Assembly (NCBI RefSeq): GCF_028747985.1
Contig: NZ_CP118108.1
Coordinates: 5,182,001 to 5,246,000, forward strand
Length of the DNA: 64,000 bases
Reading direction: 5' to 3'
Source of the DNA: Paenibacillus urinalis
Lineage (GTDB): Bacteria; Bacillota; Bacilli; Paenibacillales; Paenibacillaceae
A model generated the notes under the pieces. The model was not told the DNA's origin and made no database searches. It worked only from the letters and a program-made list of their open reading frames with translations. Position numbers and translations under genes: made by a program. This document shows, in pieces, positions 61,906 through 64,000 of this stretch (its first letter is position 1; each line of letters opens with the position of its first letter).

Positions 61906-63366
61906 ATGAAACGTAATCATACGATGATGCAGTTTTTTGAGTGGCATGTTGAACCGGACGGTTCCCATTGGAAACGGCTGGCCGAGAAGGCTCCCGAGCT
62001 GAAGGCACAAGGCATTGACTCCGTCTGGATTCCCCCAGTTACGAAGGGCTCTTCGCCTGAAGACACGGGATATGGAGTATATGACTTATACGATCTCGGT
62101 GAATTTGATCAAAAAGGGAGCGTTCGAACCAAGTACGGAACCAAAGCCGAGCTGCTCGAAGCACTGGCCGCCTGTATGCAGAACGGCATAGCCGTTTACG
62201 TCGATCTGGTTATGAACCACAAGGCCGGAGCCGATGCAACGGAGCGCTTCAAAGTCATTGAAGTCGATCCTAACAACCGGACGAAGGATATCTCCAAGCC
62301 GTTTGAGATTGAGGGCTGGACCAAATTTGATTACCCTGGACGGGGTGACAAGTATTCCAGCTTCAAATGGAATCATACTCATTTCAACGGCACAGATTAT
62401 GATGCCAAGACGAATCGGACCGGCATATTCCGCATGGCAGAAGAAGACAAGGCCTGGAACGAGAATGTTGACGATGAATTCGGCAACTATGACTATCTCA
62501 TGTTCGCTAACATTGACTACAGCATCCCTGAGGTCAGAGAGGAAATGATCCGCTGGGGCAAATGGCTCATCGACACTTTACAGTGCAACGGTTTTCGTCT
62601 GGATGCCATCAAGCACATCAACCATGAATTCATCAAGGAATTCGCTAAAGAGATGATCAACAAACGCGGACAGGATTTCTACATTGTCGGTGAGTTCTGG
62701 AAGCCCGATCTAGCGGCCTGTCAGAACTTCCTGGACACGGTCGATTACCAGATTGACTTATTTGATGTATCTCTCCACTATAAGCTGCATGAGGCCTCCC
62801 AGGCTGGAAAGAACTTCAATCTCAGCACGATCTTCCAGGATACACTCGTTAATACTCATCCGACTCATGCGGTAACGTTCGTTGATAATCATGACTCTCA
62901 GCCGGAAGAGGCACTGGAATCATGGATTGATGATTGGTTCAAGCAGAGTGCCTATGCGCTGATTCTGCTGCGTCAAGGTGGATACCCTTGTGTATTCTAC
63001 GGTGATTATTATGGAATATCCGGAGAGCACCCGATTCCTCCGAAGAAGGATGCGATTGATCCTCTGCTTCATGCCAGATATCACTATGCCTATGGTCCAC
63101 AGGAGGACTACTTCGACCATCCGAATACGATTGGCTGGGTACGACGCGGGGTCGCCGAGTTTCCTCATTCCGGTTGTGCCGTCGTTATCGGCAATGGTGA
63201 AGAGGGCAAGAAGCACATGAAGGTAGGCTCGGAACGGGCCGGACAGACCTTTATTGATATTACGGGCAACCGGACAGATCAGATCAAGATCGGCAAAGAC
63301 GGCTTTGCCGACTTCCCTGTGAACGGTGGAAGCGTATCGGTATGGGTTGAAGCATCGAACAATTAA
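61906..63366 (+). CDS. Intracellular alpha-amylase (GH13)
   Basis: A 486-residue alpha-amylase without signal peptide, so probably cytoplasmic, acting on imported maltodextrins. GH13 motifs: VDLVMNHKAGA (region I), GFRLDAIKHI (nucleophile Asp), YIVGEFWKP (acid Glu), FVDNHDSQ (transition-state Asp). The C-terminal beta domain is complete and the length matches B. licheniformis-type enzymes without leader. Start chosen at ATG 61906 with GGAGAGGGG upstream; an in-frame ATG at 61882 lacks a site. Confidence 0.92.
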   Translation: MKRNHTMMQFFEWHVEPDGSHWKRLAEKAPELKAQGIDSVWIPPVTKGSSPEDTGYGVYDLYDLGEFDQKGSVRTKYGTKAELLEALAACMQNGIAVYVDLVMNHKAGADATERFKVIEVDPNNRTKDISKPFEIEGWTKFDYPGRGDKYSSFKWNHTHFNGTDYDAKTNRTGIFRMAEEDKAWNENVDDEFGNYDYLMFANIDYSIPEVREEMIRWGKWLIDTLQCNGFRLDAIKHINHEFIKEFAKEMINKRGQDFYIVGEFWKPDLAACQNFLDTVDYQIDLFDVSLHYKLHEASQAGKNFNLSTIFQDTLVNTHPTHAVTFVDNHDSQPEEALESWIDDWFKQSAYALILLRQGGYPCVFYGDYYGISGEHPIPPKKDAIDPLLHARYHYAYGPQEDYFDHPNTIGWVRRGVAEFPHSGCAVVIGNGEEGKKHMKVGSERAGQTFIDITGNRTDQIKIGKDGFADFPVNGGSVSVWVEASNN

Positions 63367-63401
63367 TCCGCTAATTGGATAGAACATGCTTACCAAATTA
63401 C

Positions 63402-63442
63402 AAATCCCCTGCCCTCTAACGTTATGGAGAGGCAGGGGATTT
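63402..63442. terminator. Bidirectional terminator after the amylase gene
   Basis: Perfect 12-bp stem AAATCCCCTGCC/GGCAGGGGATTT between convergent genes; T-rich sequence follows on the + strand. Confidence 0.85.
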
Positions 63443-63476
63443 ATGTTATTTAATTTTGGAACAGCTTCTTGGCCTA

Positions 63477-64000
63477 TTATTTGAATGCCGGCAGCCAGTC
63501 ACCGTGAGCTTCAATCAAGTCATCACACAGGGAAGTAATATCGTCCAAGGACAGCTCAGCAGCTGTATGTGGATCAAGCATCGCTGCATGATAGATATGC
63601 TCCTTCTTCTGAGTTACCGCTGCTTCAATCGTCAGCAGCTGGGTGTTGATGTTCGTACGGTTCAGTGCAGCAAGCTGAGGCGGCAGATCCCCGACATAGG
63701 TCGGCGTAATTCCAGAGCGGTCTACCAGACACGGCACTTCAACACAAGCCTCCTTCGGAAGGTTCGTAATGAGTCCGGTGTTCATGACATTACCGCCAAT
63801 CTTGAACGGATTGCCTGTCTCCATCGCTTCCATGATGTATGAGGCATATTCGGCAGATCTTGTATGCTCAATACTTTCGCTGGCAAATATTTTGTCTCGC
63901 ATTTCCTTCCAGCCATTAATCTGGTTAACACAGCGGCGCGGGTACTCATCCAGCGGTATGTTGTATTTGTCGATGAGCTCAGGGTAGCTCTTCTTAATAA
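63477..64000 (-). CDS. GH4-family glycosidase (alpha-galactosidase/glucosidase-like), 5' end outside the window
   Basis: The frame is open to the end of the window; an internal ATG at 63902 is not the start. The visible C-terminal ~174 residues include YPRRCVNQINGWKEMRDKIF, IEHTRSAEYASYIMEAMETG, NTGLITNLPKEACVEVPCLV and YVGDLPPQLAALNRTNINTQ, which fit the GH4 (MelA/LplD-like) C-terminal domain. These enzymes use NAD and a divalent metal to cleave alpha-glycosides. Catalytic N-terminus not visible. Confidence 0.85.
   Translation of the reverse strand, partial: IKKSYPELIDKYNIPLDEYPRRCVNQINGWKEMRDKIFASESIEHTRSAEYASYIMEAMETGNPFKIGGNVMNTGLITNLPKEACVEVPCLVDRSGITPTYVGDLPPQLAALNRTNINTQLLTIEAAVTQKKEHIYHAAMLDPHTAAELSLDDITSLCDDLIEAHGDWLPAFK

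Overview
The window looks like a chromosomal segment of a Paenibacillus-type Bacillota. Start regions carry strong AGGAGG-type ribosome binding sites, GC content is intermediate, and many products resemble Bacillus/Paenibacillus families (YdjO, YjlB, YjlC-Ndh, MenA, DIP1984, DUF2179, YtrA-type GntR, TPR-glycosyltransferases). I saw no rRNA, tRNA, CRISPR array or insertion sequence. Assignments come from reading motifs; no database search was run.

Region 1 (1-13.4 kb) is the most unusual. It holds a GT2 glycosyltransferase (cut by the window start), a GT4 glycosyltransferase and a methyltransferase on the + strand. Facing them are three long GT2+TPR glycosyltransferases and an 862-residue protein made mostly of about 40 near-identical Thr-rich modules. 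Two paralogous beta-rich proteins ending in WWE(V/A) follow. Sequences resembling sigma-K promoters lie before the repeat protein and before the paralogue pair. My inference is a glycosylated, possibly spore-surface, protein system.

Region 2 (13.4-31 kb) is housekeeping and transport: an MFS exporter, a winged-helix/TPR regulator, a three-gene ABC importer of the ABC_sub_bind (TrpXYZ-like) kind, a Cys-rich SufR-like regulator, TrhO, a sugar ABC importer behind a perfect 32-bp palindrome, a quinone oxidoreductase, a nucleoside deoxyribosyltransferase, MenA, LspA, a nucleoside hydrolase, a DinB protein and a lipoprotein. A tandem repeat of about 114 bp lies between menA and lspA, with diverged relatives near 58.5 kb.

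Region 3 (31-43 kb) starts with an ABC-F ATPase gene preceded by a 46-codon leader ORF, mutually exclusive RNA stems and a terminator, which is the layout of antibiotic-responsive attenuation. It continues with a glycosyltransferase, YdjO and a cold-shock protein, a glycerophosphodiesterase gene broken by an in-frame TGA, a divergent TetR/membrane protein pair, a pectate lyase with a cre-like site in its promoter, a DUF2179 protein, a Leu-dehydrogenase-like enzyme and an AlkP-superfamily lipoprotein.

Region 4 (43-64 kb) holds a two-component system with two PepSY proteins, a YhfK-like reductase, YjlC-Ndh, a DIP1984 protein, a YjlB cupin, a VTT membrane protein, a 47-residue zinc-knuckle protein, an ATP-grasp/alpha-E/transglutaminase operon (the ATP-grasp gene has a C-terminal frameshift), a GntR-ABC operon with a palindromic operator, an acyltransferase, a MATE exporter, an intracellular alpha-amylase and a GH4 glycosidase cut by the window end.
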